A stretch of DNA of 64,000 nt from Plectrocnemia conspersa (GCA_009617715.1 VTFK01000155.1:1116001-1180000); one strand, 5' to 3'; counted from the stretch's first letter, positions 24,201 to 36,555 are shown. Program-made: numbers and translations. The notes: generated by a model from the letters alone, not told the origin.

Positions 24201-25487
24201 CGTCAAGTTCCTCTGCTGTATCTAGTATTAAAAAAATATCTACTTCAACATAATTCTTACTTGCTTTGGAGTAGGTAATAATTCTAGTCTACATTTTTGT
24301 TTAATATCTAATATTTTAGAAAATCTTCGAGCACCTTCGATCCTTATGATTTCATTGTCTTCCATCGCTTCTACTGATAACATTATAGCTAAAATATCAG
24401 GCACACAGCACATCGTAATGGATTCCTGTAATAATAAATTATTAACTATTCGACAATCAGTGTTTTGCTTATCATTTTAAATCAATACCTGAGAACATCC
24501 ACCTCCCAAAACTTCACCACCAAGTCTAGAATTGGCGAAACAAATCTGCACACCGTCTACGTTACTTCCTTCTGTTTTACCATCATGCTTAATTTGTATT
24601 TGGCATAGAGGAAGATTGCATTCTTGCCAATCTTCTATAGTGAGCCACTGCTTTGAATTCATAATCTAAGAATAACATAATGTGAGTTATTAAAATAAGT
24701 GTCAAACCTTAAAAATATTGATGTTTTTATACCTGTCTTGAGAATTTAATTGATCCTTCATTATTGTTACTTTCAATCCAATCAAAGTAGTGAAAGATAC
24801 TTTTCAACTTAGCCTTTTGATGAGGACTATAAAAAATCAATTAGTACATCAAGAGTATTTAATAAAGTGCAAAAATAAATCAATTACTTTTTTAAATGCT
24901 TAAAAAACTTTGAAAAATTAAAATCTTGCAAAGTTGGATGTGTTTTTAAGGTTCTCTTCGGGTAGGTGGAAAAAAATGCATGAGCTAACAAAGAAGAGAC
25001 GAAATTGTAGCTCAGCTCTGTGCAATCCGCTGTAATACAATAGTTTCAATAAATTAACGTTACTTTATGATATAACCATATGTATAAATACTAACGTTGT
25101 TGTTGTAAGCTAAACACAAAACCGTTGCTCGGTTTCCACTGTTTCAGATTAAGGCACCTTTTCACAATGCTCGGTAGGGTCTGATCCATGAAATGAGTTC
25201 TTTCCTCTGCAGTCATATCATTTTCGATAAAGTCGTAAAAGTCGTCCATCATGTGAGGGTCTCTCTCATCTTCTTCAGGATCTAAGCTGATACTATAATA
25301 ATAATTTTATATGTTAATACTCTTTTGTTTAAAAATATATTCATACTTAGACGCACTTGCACATGTCGTGTATTTTTAGCATTCCATCTACAAGCTTTTG
25401 CGTGGATGATGCCAATAGGAGGTGTTTTAAATGCCTTTGCAGTGAGGGCCACCACGGCAGCTCACACGGTAGCATTACTAAAGCCAT
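18204..25487 (-). CDS. PARG-family protein with degenerate active site and long insertion
   Basis: Family enzymes hydrolyse poly(ADP-ribose). Exons (5'-3'): 25487-25357, 25286-25096, 25029-24888, 24826-24733, 24665-24489, 24425-24261, 23528-23354, 23293-23150, 23078-22875, 22812-22611, 22542-22360, 22010-21716, 21546-21277, 18624-18436, 18371-18204; 2730 nt in phase, 909 residues. The donor at 22611 is the least certain. A helical accessory domain (residues 1-185) precedes the macrodomain: DWQECNLPLC, VQICFANSRLGG, GGGCSQESI, NVLRELNKCLLAF and TGNWGCGAS, then ILIDRKWTVGHLI. Compared with human PARG, Asp737 is Cys228, GGG is GGE (Glu237), Glu755 is kept (Glu246) and catalytic Glu756 is Ser247; the Tyr loop is missing. 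About residues 336-800 are a Ser-rich basic insertion not found in typical PARGs. It is probably a pseudoenzyme or poly(ADP-ribose) reader; activity is not excluded. The acceptor just before the ATG (CAG at 25492-25494) implies an upstream non-coding exon. Confidence 0.88.
20155..20965. repeat. Diverged direct duplication (~420-bp unit)
   Basis: Two adjacent units (about 20155-20580 and 20605-20965) share ordered blocks: CAGTTGCAGCA then ATTTTAC; a central GAATGGCAC/GAACGGCAC then GAAAATGTGTTT/GAGAATGTGTTT with TCTCTGAATCC; ACTATAAATAA; AGAAATTTATTTGAG; ATTGTAAATT; and CAAGCGGA. Divergence and small indels show an old tandem duplication. No coding frame was found. The first unit alone carries the foldback at 20196-20270. 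Confidence 0.7.
20196..20270. repeat. 21-bp perfect inverted repeat (foldback)
   Basis: The arms at 20196-20216 and 20250-20270 are perfectly complementary (TGTGGCATAGTGGCAATACT plus one more base). They surround a 33-base GC-rich loop that contains CGCGACCGCGACCG. It lies only in the first unit of the local duplication, so it is probably a later insertion of a small foldback element. Confidence 0.75.
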
Positions 25488-26483
25488 GGTTTACCTGAAA
25501 ATAAAGTAAAAATAAAATTTTAGCCTCATTTATTACAAAGTTGGAGCCAAATAATGACTGAAGCTCTCACATGAAAGCATACATCCATACATATATTTAA
25601 TAGCAAAATGTAAATACACACCCAAACAAACAATAAACTACCGTATTTTCTTTCATTATTATCATTCCACAAGATAGGACATTATTCTTAATGAAAGAGT
25701 GTGTTTATAAAGGAATATAAAGCTTCGTCTATCGATCATGATCGCTAATTTACTGCAAAGTTATCATTGTCCGAATTATAAAATCAAAAAGAATTTCCCC
25801 ATCGACTGAGCATCGAAAAGCCGTGGAGACCGTTATGGGCCGAATTTTATACGGCAAAATTCCAATTACGGCCATTTTAAAATCTTTTCATACGGTTTTT
25901 AAGCAAATTCTTTATTATTCTATAATGTGAATATTTTTTACCTAGATTTTATAAATTAGTACTGGAGCTTAACTTTACTGCACTAGAAATGAGAGACGAA
26001 ATACGAAGTCCAGCTTCAATAAATGTGAGGGTTTTAATGGGTAAGAACCTTAAATTCTCACCGGTCTAGTTATAACTCCTTTCCACCATAAACGGAATAG
26101 TATGCAGTAAAAATAAAATATTATTATATAAAACAATCACTATAAATAAATTACACTTTTAGTTTTTCATATTGTACCGCATTATGCTGAAGAAAAAAAT
26201 TATGTTTTTTATTTCGCGTTGTCATGCGATATTTATTTTTAAAATTTAGTATATAAAAAGAAATATTGAAAATTGTCTCTATTATTACTATACAAATATA
26301 AGGTGAAAAGTAATTTAGGAAGTTGGAATGTTGTTTTGATTTCTATAACGGAAGAATTAAGCATAATGAATACTATGGCTTAATGCTCAAAGTCTTATGA
26401 TAAAAAAGTATTAAAGTGAGTTAATGCCATATAAACGTGGTTTTATACATCCAATGTGAAAGGCATATTATTATTAAAAAAAA

Positions 26484-26528
26484 TTACCACTGACTGGCTA
26501 ATTTTTAGCCCCGCCCTGGAAAAAGCTG
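26484..26528 (-). repeat. Dispersed repeat family A, truncated inverted copy 2
   Basis: On the - strand this reads CAGCTTTTTCCAGGGCGGGG then TAGCCAGTCAGTGG. It matches the start of the copies at 46031 and 57990. Only about 45 bases are recognisable. Confidence 0.6.
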
Positions 26529-27200
26529 AAATACTTTCCCTGAGTCAAATGCTTTCTTTATAAAGCTATGATTGATTACGAAATAAGGATCTTCGCAACA
26601 AAATAACTTTCGACATTTTTTTTATAAACAATACAACTTGACATTAATTTAATATTTAATACTATTTTTTTGTCAATAGTTCTTAACATAAAATGAAAAC
26701 AATCACTATTTGTAAAGCTAGTGTAAATAATAAATATGTGTAACATTGTATTATCGCATTGTCCTGTAAATTAAAAAATATTAAGATATTTTAATTTATG
26801 TGAATACCTCTCCTTCATATAGTTTGTAGATCACTAATACTTACAACGATACAATTTAATGCTTAAAATATGTTTGTTTTATTTTACTTTTTTTTATAAA
26901 GTTATAGGGGACCTATTTATATATGTATTTATTTAGATTTATAATCGCCAAGACTTGGCGGCACTCTGGTAGCACTGGCGTGACGGACACTTTTCTGGTG
27001 GCAACTCCGGCGGGCTCGCAAGTCGGTGCAGGCCCGCGCCCCGTTTAGTTGTAAGCTAACATGTAACTTCATCAAATCGTCAATAAAAGCACTACTGCAG
27101 TGACTCAATTTACGTCTAATTGCCACTCGCTACCTTCCCGTCGCCAAAAAGTACAATATTGTTCTATATTATATGAATATTGAAATGTTAACTGTTATAA

Positions 27201-27404
27201 GGCAGCTTTCATAAATTATGTCACAGGTTTTTCATTAATTTTTACCCCCCCGGGAAAAAATAATGAAAAACCTGTGACATAATTTATGAAAGCTGCCATA
27301 TATCACAACTGTCATTTAGCCAAATTCCTGTTTGTTTTACATTATCACAATTCCGCAACCCTAACCCTCCTCATACCTGTGACATAATTTATGGAAACCA
27401 CCTA
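27201..27404. mobile_element. Foldback element with 37-bp perfect arms plus a third end copy
   Basis: The arms 27201-27237 and 27261-27297 (starting GGCAGCTTTCATAAATTATG) are perfectly complementary, separated by 23 bases including CCCCCCCGGG. A third partial copy of the inner arm (ACCTGTGACATAATTTATGG) lies at 27377-27396. The arrangement looks like terminal inverted repeats of a Tc1/mariner-like element brought together by internal deletion, with a nearby extra end. The superfamily is inference. It lies about 170-370 bases upstream of the AK3 leader. Confidence 0.65.
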
Positions 27405-27566
27405 AGCAGAAGTTTGAAATTTTCAAAATGTTATAAAATCTTTGTTATTATTTATTTATTAAATTATTAAAATAATATATTATTAATTTATATATATATA
27501 TATATATTAAAATATATTCTGAATAAATTAAAACGCGGAAGAGAAAACTTGGCCATAAACTTGAAA

Positions 27567-27650
27567 ATGGCGGCCATTGCGATTGTGACATTTACGTTTG
27601 CGATGCGCTTCGCTTATCAGTCAGAACCGGCCAAAGTCCGTTTACGGTGA
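27567..27650 (+). other. Upstream ORF in the AK3 leader
   Basis: An ATG at 27567 opens a 27-codon frame (MAAIAIVTFTFAMRFAYQSE then 7 more residues) that stops 90 bases before the AK3 start. The surrounding CpG-rich sequence (27540-27660) looks like a promoter/leader. If transcribed it could dampen AK3 translation, but coding is not established. It could also simply be untranscribed promoter DNA. Confidence 0.3.
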
Positions 27651-27740
27651 AATGTAACAAAATTCCTTCACTTTCCAATAATTATCCATTAATTTACGTC
27701 AAATTATTTAATAATAAGCGGTAACAAGAAACTTATAATC

Positions 27741-28391
27741 ATGTTCAGAGCGAAATTAGTCAAATCTCTTATAATGGGAGCCCCGGGTTCTGGCAAGGGT
27801 ACAATTTCGGCTCGCATTGTGAAAAAATACGGCTTCGAACATTTCTCGAGCGGTGACAAACTGCGTTGGAACATAGAAAACAGTACTCCGCTAGGAGTCG
27901 AAGTGAAACAGTACTTGCAAGCGGGAACGCTAGTCCCCGACAAAGTGATGATAAAATTCATGACAAACGAATTGAACCAAATCGAAAAGTCTTGGTTATT
28001 GGACGGATTTCCCAGAACGGTGTCGCAAGCGGAGCGACTGTGGAAATTGCAGCCAATAAATTTCGCCTTAAACTTGGACGTGCCTTTTGATGTGATAATT
28101 GAACGAGTGAAAGGAAGATGGATACATTTGCCATCCGGAAGGGTATACAACACAGATTTCAACGCGCCGAAAGTAGCCGGTAAGGACGATGTGACTGGCG
28201 AAGAATTGGTACAAAGACCAGACGACAAACCGGAAGCGGTGTTGAAGAGATTAGAGATTTATCAAGAGATGACTGAGCCCGTTATACAGTTTTACAAGAA
28301 TCGCGGGATCTTAGAAGAATTTCACGGAAGGACGTCTGATGAAATATGGCCAAAAGTGATTAAATTCCTAGATAATAAGTTAACTATTTGA
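27741..28391 (+). CDS. Adk3: Adenylate kinase 3, mitochondrial GTP:AMP phosphotransferase
   Basis: Transfers phosphate from GTP to AMP, in other animals in the mitochondrial matrix, where it recycles GTP made by the citric-acid cycle. The protein is 216 residues, near the ~227 of human AK3. The P-loop GAPGSGKGT is at residues 13-21; AMP-binding residues lie in SSGDKLRWN; DGFPRT is at about 93-98. The LID domain begins GRWIHLPSGRVYN and includes DVTGEELVQRPDD. The LID lacks the four zinc-binding Cys of bacterial enzymes, as is usual in animal AK3. The N-terminus MFRAKLVKS is basic and short, fitting a non-cleaved mitochondrial targeting signal. The gene is a single exon, while every neighbour with a full model has 4-35 exons. 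AK4, a close paralogue, is less likely because the LID core matches AK3. Confidence 0.93.
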   Translation: MFRAKLVKSLIMGAPGSGKGTISARIVKKYGFEHFSSGDKLRWNIENSTPLGVEVKQYLQAGTLVPDKVMIKFMTNELNQIEKSWLLDGFPRTVSQAERLWKLQPINFALNLDVPFDVIIERVKGRWIHLPSGRVYNTDFNAPKVAGKDDVTGEELVQRPDDKPEAVLKRLEIYQEMTEPVIQFYKNRGILEEFHGRTSDEIWPKVIKFLDNKLTI

Positions 28392-28799
28392 TTTTTGATC
28401 AAGTAGTTTATATACCGTCCTTACATATAATATAAATGAGGATGCTTATAGAATTGACTATGCTTTTTTGTAGTTAAATCAACTTTAAACTGGATCGTTA
28501 TTATTAATATGTAGTTTTTGCTCAAAAATCACGGTGTAGCTAAATTGTAACAAATTAATGGATTACTTTTTATTATATGTACAAATTTTTATTGATTTAT
28601 AGAAAATTAATGCCTAAGAATTAATGTGTTCATTTACTATTATGAATGAAGATATGAAATGGATTGTTGCACGTTTTTAAAGACTGGTATGATATATTGT
28701 TATTAGATTAATATTTTTTGATTGACATACATATATATAAATTTGAATGTAATTATTATTTCAATTATTATGTATTGGAATTGTACCTGTACATTGTGA

Positions 28800-28805
28800 A
28801 ATAAA
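28800..28805 (+). terminator. Candidate polyadenylation signal of AK3
   Basis: AATAAA about 410 bases after the AK3 stop, followed by T-rich DNA. Confidence 0.4.
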
Positions 28806-29258
28806 GGATTAAAATATATTTTCTTTTGATTTTAATCTTGAATAGTATAATGATATTTTATAGATTGAAATTTTTATAAAAGATTATTTTTTTAGTTTTC
28901 TCATTCAATTCAGTTTTATGTTTTATAAAATCAACGGAATTACCCGTGTATCAGGGCTAAACAAAGTCCTTCATTCATCCCAGAAGTGATTAAAAGCTTA
29001 ATTTTTCCTGCAGTGTGTGTAATTTTAAGTTTTGGGACAGGCTATCTCTAATAGTAATTATTCATAAGAAACCATAATTTTTTATTTCAAAGTTCGGTTA
29101 AAAGCGTCTTAACTATCAATAGGCCGTTATTTTAATTAGGTTTGAAAAGAGGTTACAGAGCTCATGCTGTTTCGAAACTTTCTAGGTCATTCCTACACTT
29201 GCCAGAATAACAAACATGCATCTCCATACTGAATTCAAATGAGCGACAGAGCGCTGCT

Positions 29259-29553
29259 CCATCTTGGTGCTTGTCGCAAGTACGTCGGTCATTTTAAGCT
29301 ACTGTAGTGCTTTTGTGTTATGCCTGGTTTGTACTACTACTTGCTGGGTACATTTAAAACTATATGAATCAGTGCCAATTTACTTACACAAAATGATCAT
29401 TTTAATCGTTCTACTGAGCGAACAATTAGTAACGTAGTAGAAAAAAGAGACTGGATGCGTTAGAGATTGGGTAAAGCCTGTGTATCATTGTGGCGCCCGT
29501 TCAGTCAAGAATATTGCAACAGTAAGTGAAAATGTGGCCAAAGATCTGGAATA
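29259..29553 (+). mobile_element. Decayed mariner-like transposase, N-terminal relic
   Basis: Around 29463-29553 one frame reads RDWVKPVYHCGARSVKNIAT then VSENVAKDL before a stop. Just upstream another frame reads NDHFNRSTERTISNVVEKR. These resemble the paired helix-turn-helix part of insect mariner transposases, in which an RSVENIAAV-like block follows a TIRN-V-KF block. Several stops and frameshifts make it non-functional. The leading part (29259-29390) resembles 46792-46910, so it belongs to a family present at least twice here. The assignment is by eye from a short stretch. Confidence 0.4.
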
Positions 29554-32500
29554 GTGAAAATATAATTTATCTGGCAGGTGCTAGTAAAATCATATGATTT
29601 CAACTTTTCCATATGTAGTAATATATACATTTACAAATTCATCAATATTTATTTACATACGATGTATAAACGTTACAGTGAATGTGTATTTTTCAGTGAA
29701 GCTATATCTAAATACATTTTCACCAGTATATTTTCTACTAGCGAAAATATAATTTAACTAATATGATGCTCTAAAATGTTTATGAAAGTCAATTTACCAG
29801 TCAATGCCAAACAACCATTTTCATTAGGTCAAGTTCAAAATTCAAATTAAACTGAGATGATCTAATTACAGAAAAAATATTAAAGGAACTTACAGATAGT
29901 GCCATTATAATGCTCACATTTATCTCCTTGAGATTCCAATACTACCAGCTCAAAAGTCCAATACAGAAAACCCCTGAAGAGGAAGGAAATCTTACCGAAA
30001 GTAAATTCTAAAATGATATCTTCAGTTGCGAAGTGAATCGCCGAAGGGTGACTCATCCACCTGCTACTCAACCATCAAACAAATTATTTAATATCCCATA
30101 AGGACAGATTATAAATTTTATTTTGATATCAGAAAACTTCAAGACAAGAACATATAATGATAAATTAGGTTCATTAGACTAAGTCTTTCACAAAAATGGC
30201 TAGTATATATATGCAATCAAGAAGCGAAAAACACACCACAAAACAACTTTAGCACCTAAATATACATTGTTAACATATTCTTGTCATTAATGTGTTTTGA
30301 CATTTCGTTCTCTAGATTTACCGTGTTATTTTTTAATGTAAATATCGATAGAAAATCTATCGATACCAGAGGGTATTTTATAATTTAAAATAAATAAATA
30401 AAACGTATTGCATAAATCTTGGCAAAACATAATTTTATTTAAATTAGATCCTATTTTACTGAGAGTATTTGAGGTTATGTCATACGTTTCAAGATGAGTA
30501 TAGTTAAATATAAAATTGAATGCCTTTACCAATCACTGAGCATAAGACTTTACAGCATAATCCAGCTTTGATTTTGAAATTATATTCAGTTTTCTTGTAA
30601 AATATTGAAAGAAACGCGTCTAGTATTTTAGTATTTTGTTTATAAATTATGAAAATTCTTATTAATTTTCAAATATCTCAAAACTAGGTTTATATTTAAC
30701 ATATAATTTATTGTTCAACTGTTTCCATTCTTTGAGAAGTTCCTCTAAAAATATGGATTACTAATGAAAATACTTTTTTTGATTTATATGATTAACTATA
30801 AACTTTTAAAAATATCAGTAATGGTAATTACATCTAATTATTTTTTAAATTATTGTATAATTATAAATATAAACATACAATATTAATTTGACATTTTCAT
30901 AATAAAAGTAAAATTTATTATATTTATACTTGTTTTTATTACTTTAGTTATTCTTTTTTCAGAAATCTAGTGTTGAAATTTTCATCTCAATACAAATATG
31001 TAATACTGGCAACAATCTGTTTAGCATTACTACTGTTTAACAAAGTTTATAGCATTGTTTTTTCAGCCCAGCATTTCTGGAGTTTTCCGGGAATACCCCC
31101 ATTTCTTAGCACGCAACATACAGAGTTCGCACTATATACATACATTTATAAATAGTTTTCCAAGAATACTACATTAAAAAATAATTTTAGGCGAAAAAAA
31201 TAAATAATATGTACCAGTAAATTTTAAGTCCAAGTCAACTGCATGCAATCTATCAATATTATATTTTTATTCTACATATGCTTTTAAATGGAGGTATAGA
31301 AAAACTGTACATTTAAGTGATAAGAAAATATGGAAAAAAATGTATTGTCTACTTTAAATTAATTAATCCATACATATTTTACATATGTACATATCAATGA
31401 TTACCATCAAAATAAAAAATATTTTTATAAATGTATATCAGGGTGAAGGGGGGGAGGGCATCAATGTAAGAGAGGGCATAAATTTAATATATTTTTAAAC
31501 AATTTAATTTATAGATCCTGAACTCATATTTCTATTCACAACTTTAACGGTTCTTTTTAATCCACATCCTTCTTTCTATGTGCACGTTCACTTGACTAAT
31601 TCATTCAGGATTTCACAATTGCTGACTCGAGTGTTTGTAGTAGTACTTCTTTGGCATTTGCGCTTTATAGTTATCATTTCTTCGTACTTAGCTAGGGCAG
31701 GCAAGTTTTTGCCATTTGTTTTGAAAAATAATATTTTTTTTATTTTATTCCAACCCAGTTTTCTTAGGCTCGCATCTCAAATAGTAACTGCAAAATCTGG
31801 CAATACTAGGAAGACAAAATTCCCTACACACACCGTGATGCAACGCACCTATGGTGTATTTTGGTAGCGTCCACGCAAATTTTACTTTCACAAACAAGAT
31901 ATTTTTAAAACGAACACACACATACACGCACATAGCCGGGGCCATTTCAACTCTCATATTCATATATAAATAGTGTCACGCACATCAACTCACGAAACGA
32001 ACGCGGAAAATGGGCCAACGTTCAGTTTCAGCCTTCAGCGAAAACTCTTCCGTCTTACGACTTTCAAACCCCCATGATGTCTCTTCTTCACATACTAGTA
32101 TCGTGTTTCATAATTGATCAGATTTGGAATTGAATAATGCTAATTTAATGAACAAGTTCCGGCCATAATATTTCGGATCAAAGGATTTTATGTACTTGTC
32201 TATAATAGTAAATCGTACCGTTATTGAATCTTGGATGTAAAACCAAAAATGTTTATTGTTGCGAACCAGAAGAGAGTTTTATACATGGGTTTCGCTCGCT
32301 TGGTTTTCATAAAGCATCAGGCACACGTTCAATATAACCCTATAATATTTTTAATAATAATTTTTGCTTTTACAAAATTTGTTGAATATATTAACCTTTC
32401 ATTTACTGTGATGTAAACCTAGTGTACATGTCAAATTAATATGTAAATATCGAATAAAATGTATTTTTTGCTTCGTACTGAAGTGATGTTCAGTGGTTTT

Positions 32501-35500
32501 CAATCTGATTTTTCTGTATTTATTTGTAAATAAATATTTGGTACATGCAATTTTGGCATTTATACAGAAAAATTACTATGCTTAATCCATTTATTTGTTT
32601 TCAGCATTTACAATAATTGTCACTACTTGTTCATTATTATAATTATTATTTTGCAATAATATTTGTGATTATCTAATATTAAATCATTATATTTCACACA
32701 TTTTACATGAACACTCAGTGAACATCACTGGAGAGCAATTATTTTTTATTATTTTAAATATCCACTGATAAATGGTACGTAAAAATTTGAACAATTTAAT
32801 AAATTGCAATGACCGTATTTCATTATAATTAGCTACTTATATTCTATAAAAGGATGCACGGCTTAACCTGAAATTCTTAAAATATTTTTTCGGCAAAATT
32901 CAATTTTGTGTAAGTAAATTAATAGCTTACCCAATTATTGCAATTTTTGTTTTATCCTTCTGAATAAAAATAACACGATTGGTAAATTTTTAATGACAAA
33001 ATACATGACAAGAAAATGTTAGCTATGTATATGAAAACAATTTTCCGAAAATTATATATTCAATAATAAAAAAATCCAAAGATCTGCTTATTTTTTAATA
33101 CAATAGTTTTAAGTTTTTTTTTGTAAATTAACACTGTCTGATGAGTTACAACTTTATAAGAATCAACACCTCACAATAGGTTTTATAACAATACTCATAC
33201 ACTGAGTTATTATAAAAACCAGAGACATCTATTTATTCATAACATAAATGCATCGTTAGATGCAATGTAGTTACATATAACCAGTTTTTATTTTGAGATA
33301 AGCACTTTTATGTTATTAACTAAGTATCTTTCATACTAGAATAGTATTAACTTAAAAGTACTTGAAAAAATATATTAAATATGAGCGCGTAGTGAGATTT
33401 TATTAAGAAATTAAATTTACTAATTTGTCTAAATTACTTGTTAAAAGCATAATAAAACGAATTACTAAAGTTAATGCCACGCCGCCATTTTATAAATATA
33501 CGGGCTGATTGCCTTTTTAGGCGGATAAATACCATTTGAAAATGCATCTTTCAAGGAGTGTGAACTACCAATAGAACGTGCCTTGCAGGTATCCGAATCA
33601 TAAGTATTGCCAAAATATCCAGATGTTTGAATTATGGACCACAAAGTAATAACGCACACAATAACATAGTCTGTCCATGTCCATTAAATTAAAAAAATAT
33701 ATAAGTGCGAACATAGCGTACTCACTACTTCCACCAGTATCTTCTATCTAGAGCTTCTACAAGGCAGAATTTAAGTTATACTACCTAGCTTATCGTTTTG
33801 AGAATCTAACTATGTTTTACCATCATTCAACAATCAAAAAATCTCCGATTCATTTCAAGCTACGATTGTTAGATATTAAAATTGTCAAAGGTCAACTTAT
33901 TAAATGTCATGAAATATTTTATATAAAATAAATCATAATATTTTATACAACGTTTATTCTTTATTTCAAAGATAAAGATATATTGAAAACAAAATCAAAT
34001 ACATATTATATTTAATAAAAGAAAAAATATATTATTAAAATGTAAAACACGAGCTTTTGGCACAGTATGCGTCGTTATAACACACAAGTGCCTTATTTTT
34101 TCCTTTGCGTTTCAAGTTTTAAGCGAAGCAGAACAAAAAGAAGATCAAAAGATTTGATAAAAATAATTATTCTGTTTATTTTTGAAGCCGAAGCAAATTA
34201 ACTAACGCAACGAACATTATCTTATTAATCATACGACAGTATGAAAATATTTCCAAGGTTATGAAGCTCTTTACAGGTGTAAATATGGTCAGAGTTGTCA
34301 TATGTGATTATACATAAATGTATGGCTATGTGTTTGTTTTCATATGAGCCGATAACAATGATACGAGTTATCTGCACATTGTTGGCTTCGTCTTATGAAC
34401 TTAAGAGTGACTTAATGTGCTTCTTCACTACGAATATACATCCATTTTTATGTAAATATTTTTACATTTAATTATAAGCTAATGCAGTATTGCTAAAGAA
34501 ATATTTTTTATAATTTAATATTTTAATATATACTATGAAAAACACATTATAAATAATTTGTTATTTCAGAAAAGTCATACGAGTCATCAAAGAGTATGTT
34601 GAAAAATATGATTTAATATATTGATCGAGCGTGTATGTATCTATATAGTTTTAGCGCTAAATTTAAAACCAGCAGATCGCCGGCGTGCAACTCTCGTTTT
34701 CTATTTACGTCGCAACTCGTTTATAAATTTGACCGCTGCTATAAAATTATTGCCGAACTTTAGAAAATAGTAACATATTTCTGAAATATAACTTTATTTT
34801 TATGAGGTAAAAATGATATGGCTGTTAAAAATAGTATGTGTATGTGTAATAACTGAGACAATAAATAAAAATAGTTAAATTTTTTATAATAAAAATAAAT
34901 CACAACCTACCAGTTGTTCTCAAATTTGTAGAGCTTAATACTATTGAAGTACGTCACAGATTTATTAAAAAATCTAAACTTTTTCTCTATTGGACATTGA
35001 TATTTTAATGTAAGGTATAAAACATGGAAAATGTAACGATGTTTATCAATTTGAAGGAATGTAAATATTATTATTGAATTAATCAAACAAAAAAATGTTA
35101 TTTTTTAATATTATTAATTAATTTAGTGAAGGTATAATTTTTTCATTTGTTTGGGAATCACTGACGATTATAATTACGTGAACACTGTTGTAATTATAAA
35201 TAAAAAATTGGGACAATTTACATGATTCGCGTTTCCCCGTGCTAGCAAATGAATGTAATGAAGCTTTCAGCGCAAGCTCTGCTTTGCTACTGAAACCTTT
35301 CGTGTAAAGAACCCAAAACACCCCGCCCTCGTGACTATATCCGTAACCCGACTTGATAACCATCTCTTGTGTTTTCATATTAATTATTTATGACGGTAAA
35401 TATTTTGCGATCCTATATATAAATATATTGCTATTCAGATGCAATGATTTTAGATTTATGCACTAATTTTTAAAGTAAATTCTGCTGTAAATATACATTT

Positions 35501-36555
35501 GTAGAAAATTCAGTTTCATTAGCTGTCTGCATGTGTTATATGAATATCGAAACTAATTCGAATTTTTAATAATGGATTTTAATATTCATTTTGTGCGTGA
35601 GAATCTCGGTTCAATTTTTTTTGTAAATTTATAGTATTCTTATTTATGTTTTTAGAGAATGTGGTAAGATTATTACTAATACGATATTTCGACGACAGTG
35701 GTTGTCAATATTAAAAAAATGAGTTACAGGTGTTACTTTATACAAAGCAAGCGTGTATTATTATCGAGATAATTAATTGTTTATAGAGTGAAGTTAAATT
35801 TTTTCGTTAATGCACTTATTCTTTTAAATATCTGTTTTAGAGCCACAATGGCAGCAAGTCATTTGGTTCTGGGTTCCGCGATATGTTTAGTAAATTCAAG
35901 TTTGTATTTGTGGTATTTGTGACTCGCCTTTCATATAATACAGTTTCCTTGTTAAAGACAAGGGTTTTTTCTTGGCTTATTTTAATTATTCGTGTTTTAT
36001 AACATGATTAACATTTATTTAGGAAGATTAGAACTTATTATTACGATCGTGTCGTCACTGTATATTGAGTCGGTATAGTTTTTAACTAAAAAAAAATGTT
36101 CTTGGAAATATTAATTTTTAGAATCAGGCACAATTTAAGTTGCTTTCGCATTTTTTCGCTTAATGTTCTATTTTTCAATGAATTATACATGTTTTATATA
36201 CAAACTCAAAATGTCGATAAAGATTTACTAGATAAACTTTGCTTACTGAATTAGTAACGAGCTAGACAACGTATTTACACTCGCGTCATGCTTTCCTTGT
36301 ATACGAAATTCCACAATATGTACCCATAATATTTTTTATAGACCAGGGTTTATTTTCCAATAAAATGTAATATACATACTTCGATTTACAAATATACTGA
36401 CATACATATACGTATATACATATATATACATTTGATGAATCATAAAGGATATACTATACATATGATTTTGTAATATTAAACACATAATTAAATTAACATG
36501 TTATAGTAATTATTTAAAATATATAATTATCGATTTTTAAGGTATTTTTTAAGTT

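Larger units (their letters stand above)
25488..27566. other. Divergent intergenic region between PARG-like gene and AK3
   Basis: Most is AT-rich with no supportable gene. A GC-rich block at about 26935-27150 could hold the non-coding first exon or promoter of the - strand PARG-like gene, whose first coding exon is preceded by an acceptor. An open frame there (26929-27126, -) has no recognisable similarity. A short inverted copy of repeat family A lies at 26484-26528 and a foldback at 27201-27297. Confidence 0.5.
28392..36539. other. Gene-poor AT-rich stretch
   Basis: Apart from the AK3 3' UTR, a mariner relic (29380-29553) and small GC-richer islands (about 29140-29300, 31920-32090, 34670-34740, 35220-35350), no coding exon could be supported. 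Open frames such as 31745-31963 (-), 33471-33659 (-) and 35118-35378 (-) show no family similarity. The islands may be transposon relics or regulatory DNA. Confidence 0.5.

Noticed and set aside
26929..27126. 65-codon frame on the - strand in a GC-rich block
   Set aside because: No family similarity; more likely promoter or untranslated exon of the PARG-like gene.
27356..27366. AACCCTAACCC, telomere-like
   Set aside because: Fewer than two repeat units and surrounded by transposon ends; insect telomeres are usually TTAGG. Coincidence.
27704..28228. 174-codon frame antisense to AK3
   Set aside because: Shadow of the AK3 coding sequence, which has an intact P-loop and LID domain.
33471..33659. 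62-codon frame on the - strand with protein-like middle (DTCKARSIGSSHSLKDAFSNG)
   Set aside because: Lacks an ATG start in context, no recognised domain, and no matching exons nearby. Kept only as a weak candidate.
35118..35378. 86-codon frame on the - strand over a GC-richer island
   Set aside because: No family similarity; its second half runs into AT-rich low-complexity sequence. More likely a transposon relic.
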